The notes: generated by a model from the letters alone, not told the origin. Positions 52,040 to 61,865 are shown, counted from the first letter of the stretch. The stretch: 64,000 nt of DNA from Streptomyces corallincola (GCF_019104725.1 NZ_JAHRXF010000005.1:1-64000), one strand, 5' to 3'. Made by a program: numbers and translations.

Positions 52040-52855
52040 ATGAATCGTCTGGAGACCCGGGACCTCGTGTACTTCGCGGAGATCGCCGAGGAACTGCACT
52101 TCAGCAAGGCTGCGGAGAACCTGGGCATCTCCCAGCCGGTGCTCTCGCGGGCCATCGCGCGGCTGGAGCGGCGGATGGGTGTCCGGCTGCTCGACCGCAC
52201 GAGCCGACGGGTGGAGCTGACGGAGGCGGGGCGCACCTTCCGCGACGAGTGCCGCCACCTCCTGCGCGGCCTGGACATCGCGGTACGGCGCACCCGGCGG
52301 GCCGCCGACGCGCCCCGGCTGGTCGTGGCGGTACGGCCCGGCACCGGCAGCGGGCTGCTCACCCAGGTGCTGAGCCGCTACACCGGTCCCGAGCCCGAGC
52401 TGGTCTTCACGCACGAACGGGCGGCGGCCGTCCGGGACGGGATCGCGGACATGGCGCTGGTGTGCCTCGGCACCGAGGACATCAGCGGGCTGCGGGGCGT
52501 GGAGGTGGGGGAGGAGCTGCCGATGGCGCTGCTGCCCGTGGGGCACCCTCTCGCCGGTCGCTCGGCGCTCGGTGTGGCCGACCTCGTGGACGAGCCGGGC
52601 TATCGCGCCCGCTGCCCCGAGATCGGCATCGACGAGATCATGGACCGGGTCGCGCTCGGGCGGCTGGTCACCGTGGTCGGCTCGGCCGCGTCCGAGCGTC
52701 TGCCCCGGGACGTGGTGGCCGTGCCGGTCACCGACCTTCCGCCGACCACGCTGGCGTTCTGCTGGTCGCCCACCACCCGGAATCCCGGCCTGCTGGACCT
52801 TGTGCAGCGGCTGGCGGCGGACGAGACGACGGGACGGCTGGTACGCGCGGCGTGA
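52040..52855 (+). CDS. LysR-family regulator
   Basis: 271 aa from ATG 52040. N-terminal winged HTH (LVYFAEIAEELHFSKAAENLGISQPVLSRAIARLERRMGVRLLDRTSRRVELTEAG) is classic. The effector domain is shorter than the ~300-aa family norm but contains the LVVAVRPGTGSGLL and DMALVCLGTED strands. It is followed 174 bp downstream by an SDR in the same direction, which it may activate. Confidence 0.9.
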   Translation: MNRLETRDLVYFAEIAEELHFSKAAENLGISQPVLSRAIARLERRMGVRLLDRTSRRVELTEAGRTFRDECRHLLRGLDIAVRRTRRAADAPRLVVAVRPGTGSGLLTQVLSRYTGPEPELVFTHERAAAVRDGIADMALVCLGTEDISGLRGVEVGEELPMALLPVGHPLAGRSALGVADLVDEPGYRARCPEIGIDEIMDRVALGRLVTVVGSAASERLPRDVVAVPVTDLPPTTLAFCWSPTTRNPGLLDLVQRLAADETTGRLVRAA

Positions 52856-52958
52856 CGCCGGGTCCGGTGGGGGTGAGCCCCTCCGCCCGGTCGGCGTGGG
52901 TCTCCCCGTAGGTGGCGCAAGGGGACGTTTGGTGTTCCCCGCCGCGCGGACTAGTATT

Positions 52959-52972
52959 CAACCATCCGGTTG
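52959..52972. promoter_or_regulatory. TetR-type operator before SDR gene
   Basis: CAACCATCCGGTTG, the exact reverse complement of the site at 25585-25598, lies 57 bp upstream of the SDR start within a probable promoter (TAGTATTC at 52952-52959). Confidence 0.75.
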
Positions 52973-53028
52973 GATTTGATTCCGGCGGGGCCGTCCAGCC
53001 CGGCCGGACAGGCTGGGAGGCCGTTCGC

Positions 53029-53871
53029 ATGACGACTCGTACGTGGTTCATCACCGGCATCAGCAGCGGCTTCGGCCGCGAGATGGCGCGGCAACTGCTG
53101 GAGCGGGGCGACCGTGTCGCCGGTACGGTCCGCGACCCCGACAGTGTCAAGGACCTCGCCGCACGGTTCCCCGAACGGCTGTGGACCGCGCGGCTGGACC
53201 TGACCGAGACCGCGGAGATCCGGCCGGTCGTGGACCGGGCGTTCGCCGAACTCGGCCGCATCGACGTGGTCGTCAACAACGCCGGTTACGCACTGCTCGG
53301 CGCGGCCGAGGAGGTCAGTGACGACCAGATCGCCCACGCCGTCGCCACCAACCTCGTCGGCTCCATCCAGGTGACCCGCGCCGCCCTGCCGCACCTGCGG
53401 GCCCAGCAGGGGGGCCGCATCATCCAGGTCTCCACCTGGGGCGGCCAGGCCGCCGCACCCGGCGGCGCCTTCTACCACGCCACCAAGTGGGGCATCGAGG
53501 GGTTCACCGAGGCCACCGCGCTCGACGTCGCCGGTTTCGGCATCGGCGTCACCATCGTGGCGCCCGGCGGGACCGACACCGACTTCCGCAGCCGCAGCGC
53601 CCAGTTCGGGACACCGCTCCCCGCGTACGACGACAGCCCGGCCAGCGGTGTCCGCGCGCTGCGCAGCATGCCGCCGGGCAACGGTGATCTCCCGGCGATG
53701 GTCCGTGCGATCCTCGACAGCGCCGAGCAGACGCCCGCCCCGCGTCGCGTGATCCTCGGCAGCGACGCCCAGACCTACATCTCCCGCGCCCTCGCGGACC
53801 GGCTCGAAGAGGCCCGCAATCAGCGGGAGTCGGCGGCGGCGGTCGATATCCGCCCGGCGGAAGGCCGCTGA
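53029..53871 (+). CDS. SDR-family oxidoreductase under predicted TetR control
   Basis: 280 aa from ATG 53029. Classical SDR: cofactor loop TGISSGFG, NNAGYALLG, Ser in QVSTWGG and catalytic YHATK. C-terminal Arg-rich DSAEQTPAPRRVILGSDAQ as in the group of SDRs commonly repressed by TetR or MmyB-type regulators. The upstream 14-bp site is shared with the SnoaL-TetR locus 27 kb away. Substrate unknown. Confidence 0.9.
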   Translation: MTTRTWFITGISSGFGREMARQLLERGDRVAGTVRDPDSVKDLAARFPERLWTARLDLTETAEIRPVVDRAFAELGRIDVVVNNAGYALLGAAEEVSDDQIAHAVATNLVGSIQVTRAALPHLRAQQGGRIIQVSTWGGQAAAPGGAFYHATKWGIEGFTEATALDVAGFGIGVTIVAPGGTDTDFRSRSAQFGTPLPAYDDSPASGVRALRSMPPGNGDLPAMVRAILDSAEQTPAPRRVILGSDAQTYISRALADRLEEARNQRESAAAVDIRPAEGR

Positions 53872-53898
53872 CGACAGGCCCTGGTCCGGCACTTTCCG

Positions 53899-53928
53899 GC
53901 CCGGCTTCCGCTCCGGCGGGAGCCGGGC
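53899..53928. terminator. Terminator hairpin between SDR and WhiB genes
   Basis: GCCCGGCT pairs with AGCCGGGC around a 14-base loop, followed by TTTC on the plus strand; it lies between convergent genes. Confidence 0.7.
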
Positions 53929-53968
53929 TTTCGTATGCCGTGGCGTCCCGTCGCCCCCGGGGTGTCTC

Positions 53969-54274
53969 TCAGACGTCCGGGTCCGTGCCGGTCGTGATAC
54001 CGGCGAAATGCCGGGTCCGCGCGGTGATCAGCAGGAGCTGCCAGGACTCCACGTCCGGCCTGCGGCGCAGCAGCGCCCGCCGCTCCCGCTCCGTCATACC
54101 GCCCCAGACGCCGTGCTCGATCCGGTGGTCCAGCGCGTACGCCAGACACTCCGTGCGCACCGGGCAGTTCCCGCACACCGCCTTGGCGCGGTGCTGCGCC
54201 GCGCCCTCCACGAACAGGGCGTCGGGGTCCGTGCTCCGGCACGCGCCCCGCTCCGCCCACAGGTAATCCGTCAT
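53969..54274 (-). CDS. WhiB-like (Wbl) iron-sulfur regulator
   Basis: 101 aa from ATG 54274 after GGAGGGG. Four cysteines of the [4Fe-4S] cluster: C12 (GACRSTDPDALF), then C34, C37 and C43 in AVCGNCPVRTECLAYA; the GVWGGMTERER turn that contacts sigma factor; and a basic ERRALLRRRP tail for DNA binding. The C-terminal extension ends TGTDPDV. Actinobacteria-specific redox or nitric-oxide responsive partner of the housekeeping sigma factor. Gene-level target unknown. Confidence 0.93.
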   Translation of the reverse strand: MTDYLWAERGACRSTDPDALFVEGAAQHRAKAVCGNCPVRTECLAYALDHRIEHGVWGGMTERERRALLRRRPDVESWQLLLITARTRHFAGITTGTDPDV

Positions 54275-54731
54275 CACCCGGTGTCGCCCCTCCCCAGCCA
54301 CGTCCGCGTCGGCCGTTCCCCCGGCCGGAGCGTCGGACGATCACGCTAACCCTCCGGTCCCGGATTCGCCATTGCATGTACATGCATGGGGGAGTTTGGT
54401 ATCCTCCCGCGCCGCCGGACGGTAATCCCTTGCGTGGTAAGGAAGTTGAGCCTTTCCTTCTGTGTCCGGCGACGGCCGCGCCGGGTGTTCTTCCGGCCGG
54501 TGTTCTTCCGTCCGGCGCGATGGCCGGAACCCGTCGGCTCCGGCCCGGACGGCGCCCCCTCGCCCGTGTCCGGGGGCCGTCCCGCCCGTCCCTCCCCGTC
54601 GTGAACAGCCTCCCCGCCGTGTTGAAGCGTGGGGCATAAACCACATGGCTGCGCCGTTACACCTATCAAGTGCTACATTGGAGTGACAGTTAGGGCTTGG
54701 GTCCTGCTGGTCCACTGGAAAGGAAACCGAA
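54275..54731. other. Divergent intergenic region, WhiB versus aldehyde dehydrogenase
   Basis: 457 bp without a credible gene. It contains the perfect palindrome at 54373-54386, a tandem GTGTTCTTCCG pair around 54485-54511, and a lower-GC promoter-like stretch (54640-54715) before the ALDH. Confidence 0.5.
54373..54386. promoter_or_regulatory. 14-bp perfect palindrome upstream of whiB-like gene
   Basis: TGCATGTACATGCA, about 100 nt upstream of the WhiB start in the intergenic region. Candidate binding site for an unidentified dimeric regulator. Confidence 0.5.
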
Positions 54732-56177
54732 GTGATCACCTACGACCGGCTCTACATCGGCGGCACCTGGACCGAACCCAGCGACCCGGACCTGCTCGAC
54801 ATCCGCTCCCCGCACGACCAGTCCGTCGTCGCGCGGGCCGCCCAGGCGCGGCCCGCAGACATCGACCGCGCGGTGGCCGCCGCCCGCGCCGCCTTCGACA
54901 GCGGTGTGTGGAGCGGCACGGCACCGGCCGAGCGTCTGGCGCTGCTGCGCCGCTTCAACGAACTGCGGGAGGAGAACGCCGAGAAGGTCGCCTCCCTCAT
55001 CACCGCCGAGAACGGTTCGGCCGGCTGGTTCACGCTGGCCGGGCAGGCCGGTCTGACCCGGCAGGCCAACGCCGTCTTCAAGGCGGCCGAGGAGTTCGAC
55101 TGGGAGACCGCCCTCACCCCGTCCGACCCGGCCAACCCCTTCCGCAGCGTGGTGCGCCGGGAGGCGATCGGCGTCGTCGCGGCCGTCATCCCGTGGAACT
55201 CGCCGTTCTCCTCCGCGACCGCGAAGATCATCCCGGCGCTGCTCGCGGGCAACACGGTCGTCCTGAAGGTGTCCCCGGAGAACTCCCTCAGCATGGGCTT
55301 CCTCGCTGAACTCCTGGAGCGGACCGGGCTGCCGGAGGGCGTGATCAGCGTGCTGCCCGCCGACCGCGAGACCAGCGAGTACCTGATCTCCCACCCGGAC
55401 GTGGACAAGATCGCTTTCACCGGCTCCACCCGTGCCGGACGCACCATCGCCTCCATCGCCGGACAGCAGCTCAAGCGGGTCAGCCTGGAACTGGGCGGCA
55501 AGTCGGCCGCGCTGATCCTTCCGGACGCCGATGTGCAGCAGGCGGTCCAGGGGCTGAAGTTCGGCTCGCTGCTCAACAACGGCGAGGCGTGCATCGCGCA
55601 GACCCGCATCCTCGCCCCGCGCGAGAAGTACGACGAGGTCGTGGCCGCGCTCGGGGAACTGGTCGCGTCGCTCAAGGTCGGTGACCCGCTCGACCAGGAC
55701 ACCTTCATCGGCCCGATGATCCGCCGCGACCAGCAGCAGCGCGTCATCGACTACATCAACATCGGTATCGAGGAAGGCGCCCGCCTGGTCACCGGCGGCC
55801 CCCAGGTCCCCGAGGGACTGGAGGGCGGCAACTATGTCACCCCGACCGTCTTCGCCGACGTGGACAACTCCATGCGCGTCGCCCAGGAGGAGATCTTCGG
55901 CCCCGTCCTGGTCGTCATCGCCTACGACGACGAGGACGACGCCGTCCGGCTCGCCAACGACTCCGAGTACGGCCTCTCCGGCGGCGTCTGGTCCGCCGAC
56001 CCCGAGCACGCGCTCGCCGTCGCCCGCCGCCTGCGTACCGGCACGGTGACCGTCAACGGGGCACCGATCGGCTTCGACGGCCCCTTCGGCGGCTTCAAGA
56101 ACAGCGGCGTCGGCCGCGAGTACGGCGCCGTCGGCCTCGGCACGTACACCGAGTACAAGACCGTCACCCTCGCCTGA
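54732..56177 (+). CDS. Aldehyde dehydrogenase
   Basis: 481 aa from GTG 54732 after AAAGGA. IPWNSPFSSATAK (Asn), FTGSTRAGR, general-base Glu in LELGGKSAAL and catalytic Cys in NNGEACIAQTR; PFGGFKNSGVGREYG near the end. Typical NAD-dependent ALDH. The downstream MFS exporter follows after 124 bp in the same direction, so they probably form one transcript handling a toxic aldehyde or its acid. Substrate not predictable. Confidence 0.92.
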   Translation: MITYDRLYIGGTWTEPSDPDLLDIRSPHDQSVVARAAQARPADIDRAVAAARAAFDSGVWSGTAPAERLALLRRFNELREENAEKVASLITAENGSAGWFTLAGQAGLTRQANAVFKAAEEFDWETALTPSDPANPFRSVVRREAIGVVAAVIPWNSPFSSATAKIIPALLAGNTVVLKVSPENSLSMGFLAELLERTGLPEGVISVLPADRETSEYLISHPDVDKIAFTGSTRAGRTIASIAGQQLKRVSLELGGKSAALILPDADVQQAVQGLKFGSLLNNGEACIAQTRILAPREKYDEVVAALGELVASLKVGDPLDQDTFIGPMIRRDQQQRVIDYINIGIEEGARLVTGGPQVPEGLEGGNYVTPTVFADVDNSMRVAQEEIFGPVLVVIAYDDEDDAVRLANDSEYGLSGGVWSADPEHALAVARRLRTGTVTVNGAPIGFDGPFGGFKNSGVGREYGAVGLGTYTEYKTVTLA

Positions 56178-56301
56178 GCCCGCCGGGAGCCGCTCCGGGG
56201 CCGTGCCGGTCGTACCGCCCGGCCCCGGAGCGGCGAGCCCTCGTGCCGCCCCCCTGCCCCCGCTCCCGTCTTCGCCTTCGTCCTCGAAAGGCCCTCTCCG
56301 C

Positions 56302-57891
56302 ATGTCACAGGCATCCTCCCCGGCGTCAGCCGCGCCCAGGGTCGGGGCCGCCATGAGCGCCCTGGTCCTGGCGGTGCTGCTGGCCGCCCTCGACCAGACC
56401 ATCGTCTCCACCGCCCTGCCCCGCATAGCCGAGGACCTGAACGGGTTCGCGTCCATCTCCTGGGTCAGCGCCGCCTATCTCCTCGCCTCCACCGCGGCCA
56501 CCCCCCTGTGGGGGAAGCTGGGCGACATGTTCGGGCGCAGGCGTCTGTACCTCGTCTCCACCGGCCTCTTCCTGCTTGCCTCCGCCGCCTGCGGCCTCGC
56601 GCAGAACCTGCCCGAACTCATCGCCGCCCGTGCCCTCCAGGGCATCGGCGGAGGCGGCATGATCGTCCTCACCTTCGCCCTCGTCGGCGATGTGGTCCCG
56701 CCCGCCGAACGAGGCCGCTACCAGGGCATGTTCGGGTCCGTCTACGGCGTCGCCAGCATCGTCGGCCCGCTGCTCGGCGGCGTCTTCACCGACCAGCTCT
56801 CCTGGCGCTGGGCCTTCCTGATCAACCTGCCCGTCGGCGCCGTCACCCTCGTCATCGCCGCCCGCGCGCTGCCGTCCGGCGTCCGCCGCGCCACCGCCCG
56901 CATCGACTGCGCGGGTGCGCTGCTGCTCGCCGCGCTGGCCACCGGCATCGTCCTGGTCACCTCGTTCGGACAGCGCTGGGGCTGGGCGTCGCCCCGGATC
57001 ATCGCCCTCGTCGCGGCCACCGCGGCCCTCGCCGCGATCCTGCCCGCCGTCGAACGCCGGGCCGCCGCACCGGTCCTCCCGGTGACCATGCTCGCCTCGC
57101 GCACCGTCGTGTTCGCCTCGCTGATCGGCTTCGTCGCCAACGCCGCGATGTTCAGCGTGCTCGTCTACCTGCCGACCTACCTCCAGATCGTGCACGGCGT
57201 CTCCGCCACCCTGTCCGGGGTGCACCTGCTGCCGCTGGTCGTCGGCCTCGTGGTCAGCCAGTCCCTGGCCGGGCGTTGGGCCGCGCACGCCGAACGGCTC
57301 CGTACGATCCTGGTCACCGGTCTCGCGCTGAACGTCGTCGGCCTGCTGCTCCTCGGCACCGTGGGCGCCGACACCCCGACCCTCGTGCTCAGCGGCTACT
57401 TCCTGGTGACCGGTGTGGGCATCGGCATGGTTCCGATGGTCGTGCTGACCGCCGTGCAGAACACCGTGGCCCCCGAGGACATCGGCGCCGCCAGTGCCGT
57501 CGTCACCTTCGCCCGCTCCATCGGGGCCGCCTTCGGCGTCGCCGTCTTCGGCACCCTTCTCACCTCAGGTTTCGCCGGTCGGCTCCGCGACCTCCCGTTG
57601 CCGCCCGCCTTCGACGCCGCCCGTCCCGAGACGGTCCGGTCCCTGTCCGGCGCCCTGCGGCCCGCGGTGCTCGACGCCTTCGCCCACGCCACCGGCGCCG
57701 GTTTCCTCTGGATCACCCCCCTCGTCGCGCTCGGCGCCTTCCTCGCCCTCCTGCTCGGGCCCGGCCGCGAGACACCCGCCGCGCCCCTGAGCGCACCGGC
57801 CCAAGCGGTCGGCGCCCATGACTCGGTCCCGGGCGGGCAGGGGGGTCAGGGCGAGGTCGTGCGGCCGGGGGACGGAGGGCGCAGCCGGTAG
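56302..57891 (+). CDS. MFS multidrug exporter, DHA2 (EmrB/QacA) family
   Basis: 529 aa from ATG 56302 after GAAAGG. About 14 membrane helices. Motifs LAALDQTIVSTALPRIAEDL in TM1, GKLGDMFGRRR (motif A), ARALQGIGGGGMIVL and GPLLGGVFTDQLSWRWAFLINLP (motif C region). Exports drugs or metabolites with proton antiport. Its last 46 bp overlap the 3' end of the convergent lactonase gene, so the two transcripts are antisense at their ends. Confidence 0.9.
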   Translation: MSQASSPASAAPRVGAAMSALVLAVLLAALDQTIVSTALPRIAEDLNGFASISWVSAAYLLASTAATPLWGKLGDMFGRRRLYLVSTGLFLLASAACGLAQNLPELIAARALQGIGGGGMIVLTFALVGDVVPPAERGRYQGMFGSVYGVASIVGPLLGGVFTDQLSWRWAFLINLPVGAVTLVIAARALPSGVRRATARIDCAGALLLAALATGIVLVTSFGQRWGWASPRIIALVAATAALAAILPAVERRAAAPVLPVTMLASRTVVFASLIGFVANAAMFSVLVYLPTYLQIVHGVSATLSGVHLLPLVVGLVVSQSLAGRWAAHAERLRTILVTGLALNVVGLLLLGTVGADTPTLVLSGYFLVTGVGIGMVPMVVLTAVQNTVAPEDIGAASAVVTFARSIGAAFGVAVFGTLLTSGFAGRLRDLPLPPAFDAARPETVRSLSGALRPAVLDAFAHATGAGFLWITPLVALGAFLALLLGPGRETPAAPLSAPAQAVGAHDSVPGGQGGQGEVVRPGDGGRSR

Positions 57892-58751
57892 ACCCGGGTC
57901 GCCGTGCCGGTGAAGACCGCGTGCCGTTCGGCCGCGCTCAGCGCCGACGTCAACTCCCGCGCGGCGCCCAGCACATCGGCGTACTCCGCGGCGAGCAGGC
58001 ACACCGGCCAGTCGGAGCCGAACATCAGGCGCTCCGGGCCGAACGCCTCCAGCACCGTCTCCGCGTACGGCCGCAGGTCCGCCACCGTCCAGGTGTCCCA
58101 GTGGGCCTCGGTGACCAGCCCCGACAGCTTGCACACGGTGTTGGGCAGCGCCGCCAGCTCCCGGACCCCGTCCGGCCAGGAACCCGGCGCACCGGACGCC
58201 ACCGGCGGTTTGCCGAGGTGGTCCAGGACGAAGGTGAGACCGGGCAGCAGCCGTGCCGCCTCGACGGCCGCCGGAAGCTGGTGCGGCTTCACCACCAGGT
58301 CGTAGGCGAGCCCCGCGTCCTGGAGCGCGGCCAGTCCCCGCAGCACCTCGGGGCGGACCAGCCAGCGCGGATCGGGTTCCTCCTGGACCTGGTGGCGGAT
58401 GCCGACCAGCCGCTCCCCGCCGGGTGACGACCTGAGCGCGGCCACGGTGTCCGCGACGCCGGGCGCCGTCAGATCGGTCCAGCCGACCACACCGGCCACC
58501 AGATCGTCCCGCGCGGCCAGCGACAGGAACTCCGGTGTCTCCTCCGCGACGGTCACCGTCTGCACCAGCACCGTCGCGAAGACGCCCGCGGCCCGCGCGT
58601 GCGGTGCCAGGTCGGCGACCGTGAAGTCCCGCCGCAGCGGCGCCAGTTCGGGCCCGGTGATCCACTCCTGGTCCCGCACGGAGAGGTCCCACACATGGTG
58701 ATGGGCGTCCACGATCCCGGTGTCCGGGGCCGGGCGGGGTGCGCCGCTCAC
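57846..58751 (-). CDS. Amidohydrolase-family lactonase, probable L-fuconolactonase
   Basis: 301 aa from GTG 58751, overlapping the upstream reductase stop (GTGA). Metal-dependent TIM-barrel hydrolase: VDAHHHVWD (HxH pair), VGIRHQVQEE, FVLDHLGKPP and the Asp in FGSDWPVC. Cog3618-type lactonases with these motifs hydrolyse L-fucono-1,5- or 1,4-lactone and related aldonolactones. In the operon it acts between the fucose dehydrogenase and the fuconate dehydratase. Last gene of the operon. Confidence 0.85.
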   Translation of the reverse strand: MSGAPRPAPDTGIVDAHHHVWDLSVRDQEWITGPELAPLRRDFTVADLAPHARAAGVFATVLVQTVTVAEETPEFLSLAARDDLVAGVVGWTDLTAPGVADTVAALRSSPGGERLVGIRHQVQEEPDPRWLVRPEVLRGLAALQDAGLAYDLVVKPHQLPAAVEAARLLPGLTFVLDHLGKPPVASGAPGSWPDGVRELAALPNTVCKLSGLVTEAHWDTWTVADLRPYAETVLEAFGPERLMFGSDWPVCLLAAEYADVLGAARELTSALSAAERHAVFTGTATRVYRLRPPSPGRTTSP

Positions 58752-59776
58752 GGCCGCTTCCCGGCGGGGGACGCCGTGGGCACCGGCACGCCCGGCGCGA
58801 GCAGGCCCCGCGCACGCAGGTCGTCCCACAGGGCATCGGGCAGGGGCAGCCGCAGCAGCTCCACGGTGTCCCGCACCTCCTCGGCGGAGCGTGCGCCGCT
58901 GAGCACCCGGTCCACCGCCGGATGCCCGAACGGGAAGCGGAGCGCCGCCGCCCGCAGCGGGACTCCGTGCGCCTCGGTGACCGACGCCAGCCGCCGTGCC
59001 CGGTCGAGCAACGAGTCGGGCGCGGGCGCGTAGTCGTAGGTGGCGCCCGCCTCCGGCGAGGTCAGCAGCCCGGAGTTGAAGACACCGCCGACGACCACGG
59101 TCCGGCCGCGTGCGGCGGCCTCCGGCAGCAGCTCGTCCAGTCCGTCCTGGTCCAGCAGGGTGTACCGCCCCGCGAGCAGCACCACGTCGATGTCCGTCTC
59201 GCGCAGGAAGCGGGCGGGCAGCGCCGACTGGTTCATGCCGATGCCGATGGAGCCGACGACACCCTCCGCGCGCAGCCGCTCCAGCGCCGGGTACGCCTCC
59301 CGCAGCGCCTGCTCGGCATGGTCGTCCGGGTCGTGCAGCAGGACCGTGTCCACCCGGTCGAGACCGAGCCGGTCCAGGCTCGCCGCCAGCGACTTCCGCA
59401 CTCCCTCGGCGCTGAAGTCCCACACCCGGCGGTGCGTCGCCGGTACGGCGAAGCCGTTCGCCAGGTCGTCGCCGTCCCCGCCGCCCGGCACCGGTTCCAG
59501 GAGCCGCCCCACCTTGGTGGAGACCGTGTACTCCTGCCGGGACCGGGTCCGCAGCGCCTCGCCCAGGCGGCGTTCCGACAGTCCGAGCCCGTAGTGGGGC
59601 GCGGTGTCGAAGGCACGGACCCCCGCCTCCCAGGCGGCGTCCACGGCGGCCAGCGCGGCCTCGTCACCGACCGGCCGGTACAGGTTGCCGATCCCCGCGC
59701 AGCCGAGCGCGATCCGCGAGGGCGGCACCGCGCCGTCCCGCCCCGTCGTACCGTCGTCCCGCTCCGCCGTGCTCAC
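58748..59776 (-). CDS. Aldo/keto reductase, probable L-fucose dehydrogenase
   Basis: 342 aa from GTG 59776, overlapping the SDR stop (GTGA). AKR tetrad: Asp and Tyr in FDTAPHYGLGLSERRLGEAL, Lys in VSTKVGR and His in VLLHDPDDH. The IALGCAGIGNLYRPVGDEAA start and long loop match the D-threo-aldose/L-fucose 1-dehydrogenase group, which oxidises L-fucose (or L-galactose, D-arabinose) with NAD(P)+ to the lactone. Context with a lactonase and a fuconate dehydratase supports this. Confidence 0.83.
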   Translation of the reverse strand: MSTAERDDGTTGRDGAVPPSRIALGCAGIGNLYRPVGDEAALAAVDAAWEAGVRAFDTAPHYGLGLSERRLGEALRTRSRQEYTVSTKVGRLLEPVPGGGDGDDLANGFAVPATHRRVWDFSAEGVRKSLAASLDRLGLDRVDTVLLHDPDDHAEQALREAYPALERLRAEGVVGSIGIGMNQSALPARFLRETDIDVVLLAGRYTLLDQDGLDELLPEAAARGRTVVVGGVFNSGLLTSPEAGATYDYAPAPDSLLDRARRLASVTEAHGVPLRAAALRFPFGHPAVDRVLSGARSAEEVRDTVELLRLPLPDALWDDLRARGLLAPGVPVPTASPAGKRP

Positions 59777-60531
59777 GACTGTCCCGCCGGACGCAGCCGC
59801 AGGCCCTGCATGCCTCCGTCCACCGCGAGCGCGGTGCCGGTGACGGACGCCGCGCCGGGACCGGCGAGATAGACGATGGCCTCGGCCACCTCCCGCGCGC
59901 TCACCAGGCGTCCCATCGGCTGCCGGGCGTTGAGCGCGGCGCGCTCGGCCTCGGCGTCGTCGGCCGAGTCCAGCAGCCGGGCCACCCACGGGGTGTCCGC
60001 GGTGCCGGGGTTGACGCAGTTGACCCGGATGCCCTCGCGCACGTGGTCGGCGGCCATCGCCAGGGTCAGCGACAGGACGGCGCCCTTGCTGGCCGAGTAC
60101 AGCGCACGCTGCGGAAGCCCGGCGGTCGCGGCGATGGAGCAGGTGTTGACGACGGCCGCGTGCGCGGAGCGGCGCAGATGGGGCAGGGCGGCGCGGGTGG
60201 TGCGCACCATGCCGACCACGTTCACGTCGAGCACCTGCCGCCACTGCTCGTCCGGGTTGTCCTCGACCGTGCCCTGCGCGCCGATGCCCGCGTTGTTGAC
60301 GACGATGTCGATCCCGCCGAGCCGCGCCGCCGCGCTCTCCACCGCCTCCCGTACGGAGCTGTCGTCGCCGACGTCCGCGCGCAGCGCCGTCAGGTGCTCC
60401 GGGGCCCCGTCGGGCGCGAGGTCCAGCACGGCGACCGACGCGCCCCGCTCGGCCAGCAGCAGGGCGGTGGCGAGCCCGATCCCGGACGCGCCGCCGGTCA
60501 CGACCGCCCGCAGTCCGGTCAGCTCCGTCAT
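59773..60531 (-). CDS. SDR, probable 2-keto-3-deoxy-L-fuconate dehydrogenase
   Basis: 252 aa. TGGASGIG cofactor loop, LDLA with an acidic residue favouring NAD+, NNAGIGAQG, Ser in [15 protein letters not shown], and a C-terminal [10 protein letters not shown]. In known non-phosphorylative L-fucose routes an SDR of this kind oxidises 2-keto-3-deoxy-L-fuconate at C4 to 2,4-diketo-3-deoxy-L-fuconate. Start and stop overlap both neighbours by four bases. Confidence 0.83.
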   Translation of the reverse strand: MTELTGLRAVVTGGASGIGLATALLLAERGASVAVLDLAPDGAPEHLTALRADVGDDSSVREAVESAAARLGGIDIVVNNAGIGAQGTVEDNPDEQWRQVLDVNVVGMVRTTRAALPHLRRSAHAAVVNTCSIAATAGLPQRALYSASKGAVLSLTLAMAADHVREGIRVNCVNPGTADTPWVARLLDSADDAEAERAALNARQPMGRLVSAREVAEAIVYLAGPGAASVTGTALAVDGGMQGLRLRPAGQS

Positions 60532-61865
60532 ACGGCCTCCTCCTGTGCGGCCCGGTCGGCGGTCCAGAACACGCCGTCGGGATAACGGAACTCGGTGATC
60601 GACTCCGCGCGCATCGTGGCGGAGAAGCCGGGGGCGAGCGGGGCGGCGTAGTGGCCGTCGCGCATCACCACCGGTTCGGTGAAGTGCTGGTGCAGATGAT
60701 CCACGTACTCGATGACCCGGCCCTCGGTGGTGCCCGACAGCGCCAGGTAGTCGAACATCGACAGGTGCTGTACGAGTTCGCACAGGCCGACCCCGCCCGC
60801 GTGCGGGCACACCGGCACCCCGAACTTGGCGGCCAGCAGCAGGATCGCCAGGTTCTCGTTGACCCCGCCGACCCGTGCCGCGTCGATCTGGAGGACGTCG
60901 AGCGAACCCGCCTGGAGCAGCTGCTTGAAGACGATGCGGTTCTGCACGTGCTCGCCGGTGGCCACCCGGACCGGGGCGACCGCCTGCCGGACGGTCGCGT
61001 GCCCGAGGACGTCGTCGGGGCTGGTCGGTTCCTCGATCCAGTAGGGATCGAACTCGGCGAGCGCCTTGGTCCACTCGATCGCCTCGGCCACGTTCCACCG
61101 CTGGTTGGCGTCGATGGCGATCCGTACGCCGTCGCCCACGGCGGCCCGCGCGGCGCGCAGCCGCCGCACGTCGTCCTCCAGGTCCGCGCCGACCTTCAGC
61201 TTGATCTGGGTGAACCCGTCGCGTACGGCCTCCTCCGCCAGCCGCGTCAGCTTCTCGTCGGAGTAGCCGAGCCACCCCGGCGAGGTGGTGTAGCCGGGGT
61301 AGCCGCGGCGCAGCAGCAGTTCCTCGCGCTCGGCCAGACCGCGTCTGCCCTCGCGCAGCAGGCCGAGGGCGTCCTCGGGGGTGAGGGCGTCCGCGATGTA
61401 GCGGAAGTCCACCTGGGAGACCAGCCACTCCGGATCGGCGTGCGCCAGCAGACGCCACAGCGGTTCACCGGCCCGCTTGGCGGCCAGATCCCAGACGGCG
61501 TTGACCACGGCGCCGATCGCCATGTGCATCACGCCCTTCTCGGGCCCCAGCCAGCGCAGTTGGCTGTCGCCGATCAGGTCGCGGCTGAGCGAGCCGGGGT
61601 CCGCGCACAGTTCCTCGACGGACCGGCCGAGCACATGGGAGCGCAGCGCGTCGAGCGCGGTCACCTGGATCTCGTTGCCACGCCCGATCGTGAACGTGAA
61701 GCCGTGGCCTTCGAGGCCGTCGCCCGCGTCGGTGCGCAGCACCACGTACGCGGCCGAGTAGTCGGGGTCCGGGTTCATCGCGTCCGAGCCGTCCAGCTCC
61801 CGTGACGTGGGGAAGCGGACGTCATGGGTGTCCAGGGCGGTGATCCTGGCGGATGTCGCGGTCAA
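60528..61865 (-). CDS. L-fuconate dehydratase (enolase superfamily)
   Basis: 445 aa from TTG 61865 (AAAGG upstream). Mandelate-racemase subgroup: the opening [29 protein letters not shown] and [11 protein letters not shown] are diagnostic of L-fuconate dehydratase. Catalytic KxK in IKLKVG, Mg2+ ligands in [19 protein letters not shown] and ATGEHVQ, and His in CPHAGGVG. Dehydrates L-fuconate to 2-keto-3-deoxy-L-fuconate. This is the most specific assignment in the operon and anchors the pathway call. Confidence 0.92.
   Translation of the reverse strand: MTATSARITALDTHDVRFPTSRELDGSDAMNPDPDYSAAYVVLRTDAGDGLEGHGFTFTIGRGNEIQVTALDALRSHVLGRSVEELCADPGSLSRDLIGDSQLRWLGPEKGVMHMAIGAVVNAVWDLAAKRAGEPLWRLLAHADPEWLVSQVDFRYIADALTPEDALGLLREGRRGLAEREELLLRRGYPGYTTSPGWLGYSDEKLTRLAEEAVRDGFTQIKLKVGADLEDDVRRLRAARAAVGDGVRIAIDANQRWNVAEAIEWTKALAEFDPYWIEEPTSPDDVLGHATVRQAVAPVRVATGEHVQNRIVFKQLLQAGSLDVLQIDAARVGGVNENLAILLLAAKFGVPVCPHAGGVGLCELVQHLSMFDYLALSGTTEGRVIEYVDHLHQHFTEPVVMRDGHYAAPLAPGFSATMRAESITEFRYPDGVFWTADRAAQEEAV

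Noticed and set aside
54386..54604. Small ORFs between WhiB and aldehyde dehydrogenase
   Set aside because: Arg/Pro-rich with no ribosome binding site; they overlap likely promoter elements.
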